64,000 nt of DNA from Peribacillus frigoritolerans (GTDB lineage: Bacteria > Bacillota > Bacilli > Bacillales > Bacillaceae), in assembly GCF_004358755.1 (NCBI RefSeq), contig NZ_SMZY01000002.1, positions 434,001 to 498,000 of the forward strand. The letters are read 5' to 3'. The notes under the pieces were generated by a model. That model worked only from the letters and a program-made list of their open reading frames with translations. It had not been told where the DNA came from and ran no database searches. The translations under genes were made by a program, and so were the position numbers. Positions 1 to 7,790 of the stretch are shown here, one piece after another (the first letter of the stretch is position 1; each line of letters starts with the position of its first letter).

Positions 1-839
1 TCATAGTTTACTACTTCACCCGTTGTATATTGAGCAATTAAAGAGAATTCTGGATGATCTTCTAAACGAAGAACGCCTTTTTCACCGTAGATGACTGTTG
101 CATTATCTTCTTTGCTGTAAGACCAGCTTGCTGCAAGAGAACCCATAATGCCGCTTTCTGTTTTTAGCACACATACTGCATTATCATCAACATCTGCGCC
201 TTCTTTAGCAACTGTATCAACGAATGCTGCCACTTCTGTCACTTCTTCGCCGAGGATGTAGCGCATTAAGTCCGCTTTATGAACACCAAGGTCTCCCATT
301 GCACCGATAAAAGCGTCTTCTTTCTTGAAGAACCAGCTTTCGCGTCCGTCTGCACTCCAGCCTTCAGGACCGCCATGGCCAAATGCCGTACGGAAAGAGA
401 ATACTTTGCCAATTTCTCCGTTTTTGATCAGTTCTCTAGCTTTTTCATGTGAAGGCACAAAACGCTGGTTGTGGCCGATCATAAGCTTGCGGCTGTTTTC
501 TTTCGCAGCTGCTATCATTGCTTCTGCTTCTTCTTTTGATGTAGCCATTGGCTTTTCGCAAAGAACATGCTTGCCTGCATTAAGCGCATCAATTGAAATT
601 GGCGCATGAAGGGCATTTGGAGTACAAACGCTTACAGCGTCGATCTCTTCAAGGGCAAGAAGCTCTCTGTAGTCTGTGAATGCTTTTGCATTGTATTGTT
701 GTGCTGTAAGGTTTGCACGGTCTTCGTTTATATCGCAGACAGCAACGATTTCAGCAAATTTGTTTCCAGCCCATTCAGGCAAATGTCTGTGCTTTGAAAT
801 GCTTCCGCATCCGATAACGCCGATTTTTAAAGTTTTCAT
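1..839 (-). CDS. Gfo/Idh/MocA family oxidoreductase (3' end cut by window edge)
   Basis: NAD(P)-dependent sugar or cyclitol dehydrogenase-type protein. The ATG at 839 is preceded by AGGAGGAAATAATC. The translated N-terminus carries the Rossmann motif GVIGCGSISKH and the family signature LCEKPMATS near residue 95. No stop is reached before the window edge, so about 280 residues are visible and the C-terminus is missing. It lies 51 bp downstream of a second member of the same family on the same strand, so the two are probably co-transcribed from the promoter near 2006-2033. Such pairs often act on inositol- or glucoside-type substrates; the actual substrate cannot be read from sequence. Family certain, substrate unknown. 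Confidence 0.9.
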   Translation of the reverse strand, partial: MKTLKIGVIGCGSISKHRHLPEWAGNKFAEIVAVCDINEDRANLTAQQYNAKAFTDYRELLALEEIDAVSVCTPNALHAPISIDALNAGKHVLCEKPMATSKEEAEAMIAAAKENSRKLMIGHNQRFVPSHEKARELIKNGEIGKVFSFRTAFGHGGPEGWSADGRESWFFKKEDAFIGAMGDLGVHKADLMRYILGEEVTEVAAFVDTVAKEGADVDDNAVCVLKTESGIMGSLAASWSYSKEDNATVIYGEKGVLRLEDHPEFSLIAQYTTGEVVNY

Positions 840-890
840 GATTATTTCCTCCTGAGGGTTAGGTTATGAAATCGATTCCTAGTTTAATTT

Positions 891-1982
891 CTATTCTTTT
901 CTTTCAAAATAAACAGGTTCGCCTGTTTCTGACGATTTATAAATCGCTTCCAGAATTTCAGTTACGATAAGGGCTTGTTCAGGTTTTACAATTGGATCTT
1001 TATCTTCAATGATGGATTCAATCCATAGTCTTGCTTCAATATCTGCTTCGCTTTCAAGCTTGCCGTCAACAACGGATGCACCTGACTCATCCAAGTCCAC
1101 CATCGTCGTATAAAGCTTGCCGTGCCGCTCACCATTGATGCGCAGGCCATTATCCATATCAGCTCCGCCTTCTGTTCCCATCAGGGTGCATTTGCTTTCC
1201 CCGATATTCACGGAATTCAGTGCCCAGCTTGACTCAAGGAAGATGGTTGCTCCGTTTTGCATCGTAATATAGGCAAAAGCGGAATCTTCGACTTTGAATT
1301 TCTCAGGATCCCAAGGGCCCCAGAGATTTGCAGCATTTTCTTTTGTTCCAAGTTTATGAAAAGCTGTTCCGACAACCATTTTTGGCTCATAATTATTCAT
1401 CATCCATAACGTCAGATCAAGAGCATGAGTGCCGATGTCGATTAATGGACCTCCGCCCTGCTTTTCTTTATCCAAAAACACGCCCCACGTCGGTACTGCA
1501 CGTCTTCTGATGGCATGTGCTTTTGCAAAATAGATATCACCAAGCTCGCCTTCTTCACAAAGCGTTTTTAAATGCAGGCTGTCTGCGCGGTAGCGATTCT
1601 GGTAGGCAACCGATAATTTTTTGCCTGTACGCTGTGCCGTCTCAAGCATTTTTCGTGCTTCAGCAGCAGAAGTTGCCATCGGCTTTTCGCACATCACATG
1701 CTTCCCTGCCTCCAAAGCTGCAATTGAAATGTCTGAATGTGAATCATTCGGCGTACATACATGTACAACATCCACTCCAGGATTTGCAAGCAATTCTCTA
1801 AAGTCTGTGTAATGCTCGGCCATTTCTGATCCATATTGCATTTTTGCTTCAATCGCTCTTTCTTCAACGAGATCAAAGAAAGCCACCATCTGTACATTCT
1901 TCAGCCGTGCGAGAGCAGGCATATGCTTCCCGGTCGCAATTCCTCCGCACCCGATAATTCCAACTCGAACAATCGTACTCAT
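891..1982 (-). CDS. Gfo/Idh/MocA family oxidoreductase
   Basis: 363-residue NAD(P)-dependent oxidoreductase. It has an N-terminal Rossmann fold with GIIGCGGIATGKH, the MCEKPMATS motif near residue 100 (its Lys is part of the active site in this family) and a C-terminal GFO_IDH_MocA substrate domain with DIGTHALDL near 185, a usual length for the family. The ATG follows TCGGAGGTGGACA. It is the first gene of a two-gene unit with the truncated homologue downstream. The short leader (under 25 nt), the palindromic operator inside the promoter spacer and the nearby cre site suggest repression by a LacI-type regulator and by CcpA, fitting a catabolic role. No transporter or regulator gene for the pathway is in view. 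Confidence 0.92.
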   Translation of the reverse strand: MSTIVRVGIIGCGGIATGKHMPALARLKNVQMVAFFDLVEERAIEAKMQYGSEMAEHYTDFRELLANPGVDVVHVCTPNDSHSDISIAALEAGKHVMCEKPMATSAAEARKMLETAQRTGKKLSVAYQNRYRADSLHLKTLCEEGELGDIYFAKAHAIRRRAVPTWGVFLDKEKQGGGPLIDIGTHALDLTLWMMNNYEPKMVVGTAFHKLGTKENAANLWGPWDPEKFKVEDSAFAYITMQNGATIFLESSWALNSVNIGESKCTLMGTEGGADMDNGLRINGERHGKLYTTMVDLDESGASVVDGKLESEADIEARLWIESIIEDKDPIVKPEQALIVTEILEAIYKSSETGEPVYFERKE

Positions 1983-2005
1983 TGTCCACCTCCGAGTTAA
2001 TTCCG

Positions 2006-2033
2006 ATTATAATTTTGAAACGTTTCACATCAA
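2006..2033 (-). promoter_or_regulatory. SigA-type promoter of the Gfo/Idh operon
   Basis: Read on the minus strand: -35 TTGATG (2028-2033), 16-bp spacer, -10 TATAAT (2006-2011), then an SD and ATG about 24 bp further. The spacer is almost entirely the palindrome TGAAACGTTTCA, so a bound repressor would directly block RNA polymerase. Confidence 0.75.
2016..2027. promoter_or_regulatory. Palindromic operator O1 (LacI/GalR-like)
   Basis: Perfect 12-bp palindrome TGAAACGTTTCA lying between -35 and -10 of the Gfo/Idh promoter. The central CG with A/T-rich arms is typical of LacI/GalR-family operators and resembles, but does not fully match, the CcpA cre consensus. Confidence 0.65.
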
Positions 2034-2081
2034 TTAAAAATATATGTAGAAATCCCTATATAAATTAAGCGGAATTCAATG

Positions 2082-2093
2082 TGAAACGTTTCG
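2082..2093. promoter_or_regulatory. Palindromic operator O2
   Basis: TGAAACGTTTCG, 11 of 12 identical to the operator at 2016-2027 and 66 bp upstream of it relative to transcription, close to six helical turns. The pair could support repressor looping. Confidence 0.55.
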
Positions 2094-2110
2094 ACAAATT
2101 CATTCTAACA

Positions 2111-2124
2111 TGAAAGCGCTTTTA
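2111..2124. promoter_or_regulatory. CcpA cre-like site
   Basis: TGAAAGCGCTTTTA matches the core of the Bacillus cre consensus (TGNAANCGN...). It lies upstream of both palindromes, between the Gfo/Idh operon and the ECF sigma gene. Confidence 0.55.
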
Positions 2125-2196
2125 ATAAAATAAAAATTTGAAAATATTATTCTTTAAATTTATTTTTCATGTATTCTGAAAAAAACGGCTGTTATT

Positions 2197-2224
2197 TAAA
2201 ACTTTTTTTGAAGATCTCAGTCTA
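2197..2224 (+). promoter_or_regulatory. Candidate ECF autoregulatory promoter
   Basis: TAAAAC (2197-2202), exact 16-bp spacer, AGTCTA (2219-2224). ECF promoters usually keep AAC in the -35 and a CGTC/CGTA-like -10, so this is a partial match placed about 175 bp before the sigma gene start. Between the Gfo/Idh unit and the sigma gene (1983-2400) I see only this and the operators. Confidence 0.35.
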
Positions 2225-2400
2225 ATGGATAGAGGCAGCAAAGGATAGAGCGAAATTGAGGTTTTATTAGCGAGAGTGGAAATTTTTTATAGCTATTTTC
2301 AGCCGATTTGACCATTCATTTTGCCAGCTTGATTTTCTTTTTAATCGGGGAAACCGCAGAACGCCTACACGATCTGCAGACCAATAAGGAGGAATCCATT

Positions 2401-2919
2401 TTGACAGACCCCACATTCGCGGAAAAAGCCATCAAAGGTGATGACGGGGCCTTCCTGCTTTTAATGAAGCAGCATAAGGAACAGCTTTACCGGACAGCAT
2501 TTATGTATTTAAGAAATGAAATGGATGCGCTTGAAGCCGTACAAGAAGTCACCTTCCGTGCATATAAATCGCTTCATAAAGTGAAAGAGCCTTCTTTCTT
2601 CACCACCTATCTGATTCGAATCATGCTGAATTATTGTCATGATCAAATGAAGAGACAAAAAAGAATCCAGATTAATCAGGAACTGGCCGCCTCTCGTTTT
2701 GGCACTGATTCCTTTGTTCATCTTGAAATTGAAGAGGCCCTGCTGCGGCTGGATGAAAAATACCAAAATGTAATCATGATGAAGTACATTCATGATCTTA
2801 AAATCAAGGACATTGCACAGCAGCTGAACTGTCCGGAGAGCACAGTGAAAACCTGGCTTACTAAAGCACTCGCTTTATTGCGGCAGCATCTTGACGAGGG
2901 AGGGAATTTTCATGTTTGA
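2401..2919 (+). CDS. ECF-family RNA polymerase sigma factor (SigV-like)
   Basis: 172-residue extracytoplasmic-function sigma factor. Region 2 is seen near residues 15-80 (GAFLLLMKQHKEQLYRTAFM, then ALEAVQEVTFRAYKS), and region 4 near 110-165 with the HTH around IKDIAQQLNCPESTVKTW. I chose the TTG at 2401 because AAGGAGG lies just upstream; the reading frame is open from 2308, but that start would add an implausible extension with no ribosome site. The last codons overlap the next gene by 8 bp, typical of sigma/anti-sigma pairs. The closest recalled relative is the Bacillus SigV type (cell-envelope stress). The exact subgroup is inferred. Confidence 0.85.
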   Translation: MTDPTFAEKAIKGDDGAFLLLMKQHKEQLYRTAFMYLRNEMDALEAVQEVTFRAYKSLHKVKEPSFFTTYLIRIMLNYCHDQMKRQKRIQINQELAASRFGTDSFVHLEIEEALLRLDEKYQNVIMMKYIHDLKIKDIAQQLNCPESTVKTWLTKALALLRQHLDEGGNFHV

Positions 2920-4243
2920 AAGAGAAGAAAGCGAGTTAACAAACTTAAAGAAAAAGACAGCTCAAATCAACATTCCCCATGAGAGTCTTGATGATGCAAT
3001 CATGGCAGGCTTTCAAAAAGCGAAACGGAAAAAAAAGCGGCCTTCGATTAAATGGGCGTCGCTTGCAGCTGCTGTCTTCATTTTCACATTCATTACACTT
3101 GTACGGGTCTCACCAGTATTTGCAGAGTATGTTAGTTCTTTTCCCGGAATGGAAAAAATGGTTGAAATCATCCGCTTCAACAAAGGGCTGATGTCTGCAG
3201 TCGAAAATAATTTCGCACAGGAAATTGGGGTATCGGATGAACATAGCAGCATTAAAATTACAATTGATTCCGCGATCATGGATCAGAGGAAATTGAAGAT
3301 TTTTTATACAATTCATAATCAGTCGGAAAAGGCAAAAGTAAAAATAAAAAACATGGAATTGCATTCAGGATCTGCAGATTTAACTCAAAATGCTTTTTTC
3401 ACTTCAGGGCATATAGACGAGGAATTAGCAAAAAATAAAAGTTCGGATTGGTCAATGGAATATGATTTTTCGGAGCCTATGAATAAAGAAGATTTTCAGC
3501 TCAAATTGGAGGTTCATACTAAGAGGCCCCTTTCCCGCCCAGAGGCAGCTGTGTTTCAATTCTCCTTTCACCTGGATCAGGATCTGGTTGATGAAAAAAT
3601 GAAAGTGATCAATATTGATCAGACCGTTACAGTCCAAAAACAGAAAATCACATTCAAAAAGGCCGAGATCACTCCCCTTTCTGCAGCACTGCAAGTTCAG
3701 TTCGATAAGAATAATACAATGGAGCTCTTTGTATTTGAGGACCTCAGGCTTGTCGATGAAAGAGGAGAGCCATGGTCGATTTATCATAATGGACTTGTTG
3801 GAAAAGAAATTAGTGCATCAGAAGATATGATTTATCTAGAAAGCAATTATTTTGAACAGCCAAAGGAACTTTACCTCGAATTCAGCAAAATCCATGCAGT
3901 CAAAAAATCGGATTTAGTTGTCATCGTTGATCCTGAGACGAATACCGTGCTAAAGAGACCTCAAGATGATGTGTTCAGTAAAATTGAGGTTTTAAAAAAT
4001 GAAGTTTCATTTGCCTATTATGAGGAGAAAGAAGCCTCAAGCATGTTTATCAATGAGGTAACAGATGCTAATGGCGTCAATATGTCCGGCAGTTCTTCCG
4101 ACGAAGGTCCATCTTCTGATACAGGCGAAAAGCGATTCGCCATCCAGTTTGACCGCAGCAAAATAACGAAGGGCCCGCTTTCTATGAAATTTGTCGACTA
4201 TCCTGGCTATATAGAAAAAAAGACAAGAATTCAAATCAAATGA
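2912..4243 (+). CDS. Membrane-anchored anti-sigma-like protein (DUF4179/DUF5643 type)
   Basis: 443 residues. A short cytosolic N-terminus (about residues 1-45) rich in Lys/Arg is followed by one membrane segment (SIKWASLAAAVFIFTFITLV) and a large extracytoplasmic domain. This layout, and the region with VSPVFAEYVSSFPGMEKM, matches DUF4179-containing partners of ECF sigma factors in Firmicutes. The ATG at 2912 is chosen over an upstream in-frame TTG (2891) because GAGGGAGGG precedes it at good spacing and it overlaps the sigma gene end. Probable role: hold the sigma factor at the membrane and release it on an envelope signal. The role is inferred from position and architecture. Confidence 0.75.
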   Translation: MFEREESELTNLKKKTAQINIPHESLDDAIMAGFQKAKRKKKRPSIKWASLAAAVFIFTFITLVRVSPVFAEYVSSFPGMEKMVEIIRFNKGLMSAVENNFAQEIGVSDEHSSIKITIDSAIMDQRKLKIFYTIHNQSEKAKVKIKNMELHSGSADLTQNAFFTSGHIDEELAKNKSSDWSMEYDFSEPMNKEDFQLKLEVHTKRPLSRPEAAVFQFSFHLDQDLVDEKMKVINIDQTVTVQKQKITFKKAEITPLSAALQVQFDKNNTMELFVFEDLRLVDERGEPWSIYHNGLVGKEISASEDMIYLESNYFEQPKELYLEFSKIHAVKKSDLVVIVDPETNTVLKRPQDDVFSKIEVLKNEVSFAYYEEKEASSMFINEVTDANGVNMSGSSSDEGPSSDTGEKRFAIQFDRSKITKGPLSMKFVDYPGYIEKKTRIQIK

Positions 4244-4244
4244 G

Positions 4245-4277
4245 AAAATGCCCGCTCACAGTCAGCGGGCATTTTTT
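4245..4277 (+). terminator. Bidirectional intrinsic terminator
   Basis: 12-bp stem AAAATGCCCGCT / AGCGGGCATTTT with a 7-nt loop and T-run, between convergent genes. Confidence 0.9.
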
Positions 4278-4278
4278 G

Positions 4279-5004
4279 TTAGTTCCTGCGCAATTTCGCA
4301 AGCAGACGCAAAATCTCAAGATAAAGCCAAACTAATGTGACCAGAAGAGCAAAGCCTGCATACCATTCCATATGCTTCGGAAGACCTGCCTTCGATCCAT
4401 TTTCAATAAAGTCGAAGTCCAGAACAAGATTCAGTGCTGCCACAATCACGATAGCAACAGAAATCAGTATGCCGACCGGAGAGGCATCGTGCAAAAATGG
4501 AACCGTAACTCCGAAGAATCCGAGCACGAATGACAGCAAATACATAATCATGATTCCGCCCGTAGCAGCAATAACCCCTAATCTGAAATTGCGTGTTACT
4601 TTGATTAATCTTGAACGGTAGGCCAGGAGCAAAGCAAGGAAAACACTTGCCGTAAGGAGTACAGCCTGCATCACGATTCCCTCGTAGAGCGATGCGTAAT
4701 AAGCTGAAATTCCTCCAACAAACATCCCTTCAAGCACAGCGTATACAGGCGCCAAAACAGGAGCTGTCTTTGGAACAAAGCTGACAATCAGCGCAACGAT
4801 GAATCCGCCAATCGCCCCGCCGATCATAATGGCCGTCACATCCTGTCCCTGTGCACTGTAATACCACGCTGCACCTGCAGCAGTCATCAAAATAAACAAC
4901 AGCAAAAATGATTTATTAATTGCTCCCATAAGCGTCATCGGCTTGCTTGCGTATGATCCTTCCCGTTTTGTAAAAGCTTTTAAAGCTGGATTTGAAGTTC
5001 TCAA
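4279..5004 (-). CDS. BI-1/YccA-family integral membrane protein
   Basis: 241 residues with about seven hydrophobic segments, beginning near residue 28 (SFLLLFILMTAAGAAWYY), and a polar N-terminus. It resembles the COG4760 branch of YccA/Bax-inhibitor-1-like proteins; C-terminal DFDFIENGSKAGLPKHMEWY is the kind of acidic loop seen in that group. The start is TTG at 5004 after GAGAGGAAGATAACGC. Known BI-1 relatives act as pH-sensitive ion leak channels or protease modulators, but that cannot be read here. A SigW-type promoter lies about 30 bp upstream, linking it to envelope stress and to the floT and terD genes in this window. Confidence 0.8.
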   Translation of the reverse strand: MRTSNPALKAFTKREGSYASKPMTLMGAINKSFLLLFILMTAAGAAWYYSAQGQDVTAIMIGGAIGGFIVALIVSFVPKTAPVLAPVYAVLEGMFVGGISAYYASLYEGIVMQAVLLTASVFLALLLAYRSRLIKVTRNFRLGVIAATGGIMIMYLLSFVLGFFGVTVPFLHDASPVGILISVAIVIVAALNLVLDFDFIENGSKAGLPKHMEWYAGFALLVTLVWLYLEILRLLAKLRRN

Positions 5005-5035
5005 GCGTTATCTTCCTCTCTTTGGGTTTGATTGT

Positions 5036-5063
5036 AATACGTACAATCGGCCATAAAGTTTCA
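5036..5063 (-). promoter_or_regulatory. SigW-type ECF promoter
   Basis: On the minus strand TGAAAC (5058-5063), exactly 16 bp, CGTATT (5036-5041), matching the Bacillus SigW consensus TGAAAC-N16-CGTA. The start codon is about 30 bp downstream. Confidence 0.8.
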
Positions 5064-5189
5064 TGACCAAAATAGGTTGCTAGTTTCAGTATATCTTATT
5101 TCTTCGCAGGGTATGAAAATCTTCTTCACTGACACTATAAAGAGAAATGAAGAATGAGTAGCAGAAGAATGAATTTTTTATCATTTCTT

Positions 5190-5225
5190 TTTAAATTCTC
5201 TTTAAATTCTCTTTAAATTCTCTTT
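5190..5225. repeat. 11-bp tandem repeat, about 3.3 copies
   Basis: TTTAAATTCTC repeated three times head to tail and followed by TTTA. It sits just before the larger array at 5259 in a 630-bp gap without a gene. Confidence 0.9.
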
Positions 5226-5258
5226 ATCTATTCTTTATATATAATCTATCTATGCAGG

Positions 5259-5482
5259 TGCTCATTTTGATCACTTCTTCTGCTCATTTTGTCACTTTTC
5301 TTGATCATTTTGATCACCTCTTGTGCTCATTTTGTATGACCTGATCATTTTGTTCTTTATTTGAGGTGTTCATTTTGTATTGACCTGATTATTTTGTTCT
5401 TTTACCTGAGGTGCTCATTTTGTATGATCAGTATTTTGTTCTTTATTTGAGGTGCTCAATTTGTATTGACCTGATCATTTTG
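5259..5482. repeat. Iteron-like array of TGNTCATTTTG motifs
   Basis: Eleven degenerate copies of TGCTCATTTTG / TGATCATTTTG begin near 5259, 5281, 5302, 5324, 5342, 5367, 5386, 5412, 5428, 5453 and 5472. Spacing is 16-26 bp, averaging about 21 bp (two helical turns). In the right half the copies pair into ~43-bp units alternating TGCTC and TGATC forms. No gene is seen in 5005-5634 beyond this array, the 11-bp repeat, the SigW-type promoter and a terminator. Confidence 0.85.
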
Positions 5483-5609
5483 TTCGTTTTTGAAGCTTCG
5501 CCAATTATAAAAAACGCCAATCAGCGGTACTCGGCTTTATTTTCCCCAACAAGCTCAATTGTTTTCCAGGTAGGGTTTTTTAGAGACCGGACACACAATC
5601 CAAGTCCAC

Positions 5610-5632
5610 AAAAAAAAGCCTGAAATTCAGGC
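5610..5632 (-). terminator. Intrinsic terminator of the histidine kinase operon
   Basis: GCCTGAA / TTCAGGC hairpin followed on the minus strand by an uninterrupted T-run, directly after the stop codon. Confidence 0.8.
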
Positions 5633-5634
5633 GC

Positions 5635-6999
5635 TCATTTTTCTTTTACGATGGAGACAATCGTTCCGCTGCTATCTGAATCCATCCTGAATGTGAGGTC
5701 CATTTTCCTCGTCATCATCTGGGCGATCGCAAGGCCGATGCCGGCTCCTTCTTTCCCGCTGTTCTGCTTAACTCCCTGTCCCCTGTCACGAATCAGAATT
5801 TCCTGACCATCAGCAGTTTCGCGAACAGCTATGCCGACATATTTGCCTTCCTCTGCATGACGAATGATATTCTGCAGAAGGTTATCAAGGATTCTCTCAA
5901 GCCATTCAGGATCTGCAAACCACATAATATGATCCGGCTCAAGATCAATTTCTGCCACAAAATCGTTTTCTTCAAAAACAGGATACCACTCAGCCGCTTT
6001 TTTCCGGACAAACCGGCTTAGATTGATTTCTTGCGGATGAAAATGATACTTTCCTGTTGAAAGAAGCGTATAAGAAAATAGATTATCAATCAGGGAGCTG
6101 ATAAAATCAATTTTTTCATCGATCGCCTGCGCCGCCTGCAAGCCTGCCTCCGTTACAGCATCTTTTTTCAAACTAAATAGATGTGCACGCATCGTGGTCA
6201 GCGGCGTTCTCAGATCATGAGAGAGACTTGCCATTAAATCTTTGCGGATTTTCTCTTCTTTCTTCTCTCGTTCTCTGCTTTCCTCGAGTGCTTTAATCAT
6301 GTGATTAAAGCTTTCTTCAAGCTCCCCGATTTCATCCTTATTTGATAGAGAAACAGGAAGAGGAAGCCCTGAATGATCATTTTTCTGCATAGCTTCTTTC
6401 AGACGGAGAAGGCGTTTATGAAGACGTTTAAAAAACAGCCACGACAGGAAAAGGAAAAGAATCATCATCGCAGCGAGCACAGCAAAATAAACGGCATCAT
6501 AGCCGTCTCCCAGTCTTTGAATCGGCGGCTCAAGCATTAACCGTTCCACTCGTATGACCATGAATCCATTATCTTGATCCTCTCCAATAAAAGCTACCAC
6601 CGTGAAAGGGTCCGCATCAAAGCTGTTTTTCATAAAGGAAATCGTATAACTTGCCGTCCATATTTGCGGAAGCTCATCCTTATAGGAGAAACGATCTCGG
6701 GTTTTCCCTTCTTTATCGACCCAAAAAAGCTCTGAGCCCCGATATTTTTCATGCATAGCTTCCAATTTGGAAGCAATTTCCTGATCATCGGATCCTTCAA
6801 GCTTCAGAGCTTCATCATGCCACATCTCAGTGAGTTCATTGTAGCCGTCATAAGGATGCTGCGCTTCTTTTTCAACCTGCATAAAAACCCCTGGTATATA
6901 AACAAGCGTGGATGCCATGGCAAAAGAAACGGGAATAAAGAGAACAGCTGCAAGAATGATAGAAAGGTATTTGAACTGCAGCGATTTGCGCCAATTCAT
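5635..6999 (-). CDS. Two-component sensor histidine kinase
   Basis: 454 residues. TM1 lies around residues 10-35; an extracellular sensor of about 130 residues follows; TM2 is at 170-190; then HAMP, HisKA with the phospho-acceptor His261 in SHDLRTPLTTM, and a HATPase_c domain with an N-box near LLQNIIRHAEEG and a G-box near DRGQGVKQ and GAGIGLAIA. The gene overlaps the response regulator by 4 bp (ATGA), so the two are translationally coupled. No obvious target operon adjoins it: upstream lies a separate glycerate operon, downstream the repeat array. The signal is unknown. Confidence 0.93.
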   Translation of the reverse strand: MNWRKSLQFKYLSIILAAVLFIPVSFAMASTLVYIPGVFMQVEKEAQHPYDGYNELTEMWHDEALKLEGSDDQEIASKLEAMHEKYRGSELFWVDKEGKTRDRFSYKDELPQIWTASYTISFMKNSFDADPFTVVAFIGEDQDNGFMVIRVERLMLEPPIQRLGDGYDAVYFAVLAAMMILFLFLSWLFFKRLHKRLLRLKEAMQKNDHSGLPLPVSLSNKDEIGELEESFNHMIKALEESREREKKEEKIRKDLMASLSHDLRTPLTTMRAHLFSLKKDAVTEAGLQAAQAIDEKIDFISSLIDNLFSYTLLSTGKYHFHPQEINLSRFVRKKAAEWYPVFEENDFVAEIDLEPDHIMWFADPEWLERILDNLLQNIIRHAEEGKYVGIAVRETADGQEILIRDRGQGVKQNSGKEGAGIGLAIAQMMTRKMDLTFRMDSDSSGTIVSIVKEK

Positions 7000-7661
7000 C
7001 CTCTCACCCTGTATCCGACTCCCCTGACTGTTTCAATGATTTCAGGTTCAGAAGGATTCTTTTCGATTTTTTCACGCAAATACCGGATATGCACCATCAG
7101 TGTCTTATCTCCGTCTAAAAACGGCTCACCCCAAACATGCTCATACAGCTGTTCTTTCGTCAGGATTTGATTTAAATGCTGCAGAAAACAGGTGAAAATA
7201 TGATATTGCTTCCCTGTTAAACTGATTTCTTTCCCGTTCTCACCATTCAGAATGGTTCGGCTTGCCTGATCAATTTCAAGGTGTTTGAGCATCATTTTTC
7301 CTGATGTATGCTTTTGATACCTTCTAAGCTGCACCTCAACCCTTTTAACAAGTTCCTTGGGGTGAAACGGCTTTGTCATATAATCGTCTGCGAACTCAAG
7401 CCCCTCAAGCTTGTCATCGATCGAAGTTCTTGCAGACAGCATCAGGATCGGCGTATCCGGATTTTTCTTTTTAAATCTTCTTCCTAAAGAAAACCCGTCA
7501 AGCCCAGGAAGCATGACATCCAAAATGAGCAGATCAAACCTTTTATCCTCAAGCAGTGACAGCCCCGAAGTTAGCCATTCAACAGAATATCCCTTTTCCA
7601 GGAGCTCATTTTTCACCCAGCTGCCAATTTCCAGATCATCTTCTATGTATAAGATCTTCAC
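6996..7661 (-). CDS. OmpR/PhoB-family response regulator
   Basis: 221 residues. The receiver domain carries the acidic pair in YIEDD, phospho-acceptor Asp48 in LLILDVMLPG and the conserved Lys in MTKPFHP. The C-terminal winged helix (about 125-221) ends in the typical HIRYLREKIE...IETVRGVGYRV. It is first in a two-gene unit with the kinase. Confidence 0.95.
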   Translation of the reverse strand: MKILYIEDDLEIGSWVKNELLEKGYSVEWLTSGLSLLEDKRFDLLILDVMLPGLDGFSLGRRFKKKNPDTPILMLSARTSIDDKLEGLEFADDYMTKPFHPKELVKRVEVQLRRYQKHTSGKMMLKHLEIDQASRTILNGENGKEISLTGKQYHIFTCFLQHLNQILTKEQLYEHVWGEPFLDGDKTLMVHIRYLREKIEKNPSEPEIIETVRGVGYRVRG

Positions 7662-7762
7662 GTGATTTCATCTCCTCACCATATATGTTACAAAATATGG
7701 ATGGTTCTGAAAAGAGAGATTGAAAAATAATCATATTTGCAGTTTCTTTTTCTTAACAAAGA

Positions 7763-7789
7763 GAAAAACCGGTCAAAAACCGGTTTTTT
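7763..7789 (-). terminator. Intrinsic terminator after the glycerate kinase gene
   Basis: AAAACCGG / CCGGTTTT hairpin with T-run on the minus strand immediately after the stop codon; A/T tracts on both sides could let it work in both directions. Confidence 0.85.
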
Positions 7790-7790
7790 A

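Noticed and set aside
5259-5482. CRISPR array
   Set aside because: The repeated motif is only about 11 bp and degenerate, spacers are 5-15 bp and related to each other, and no cas gene is present.
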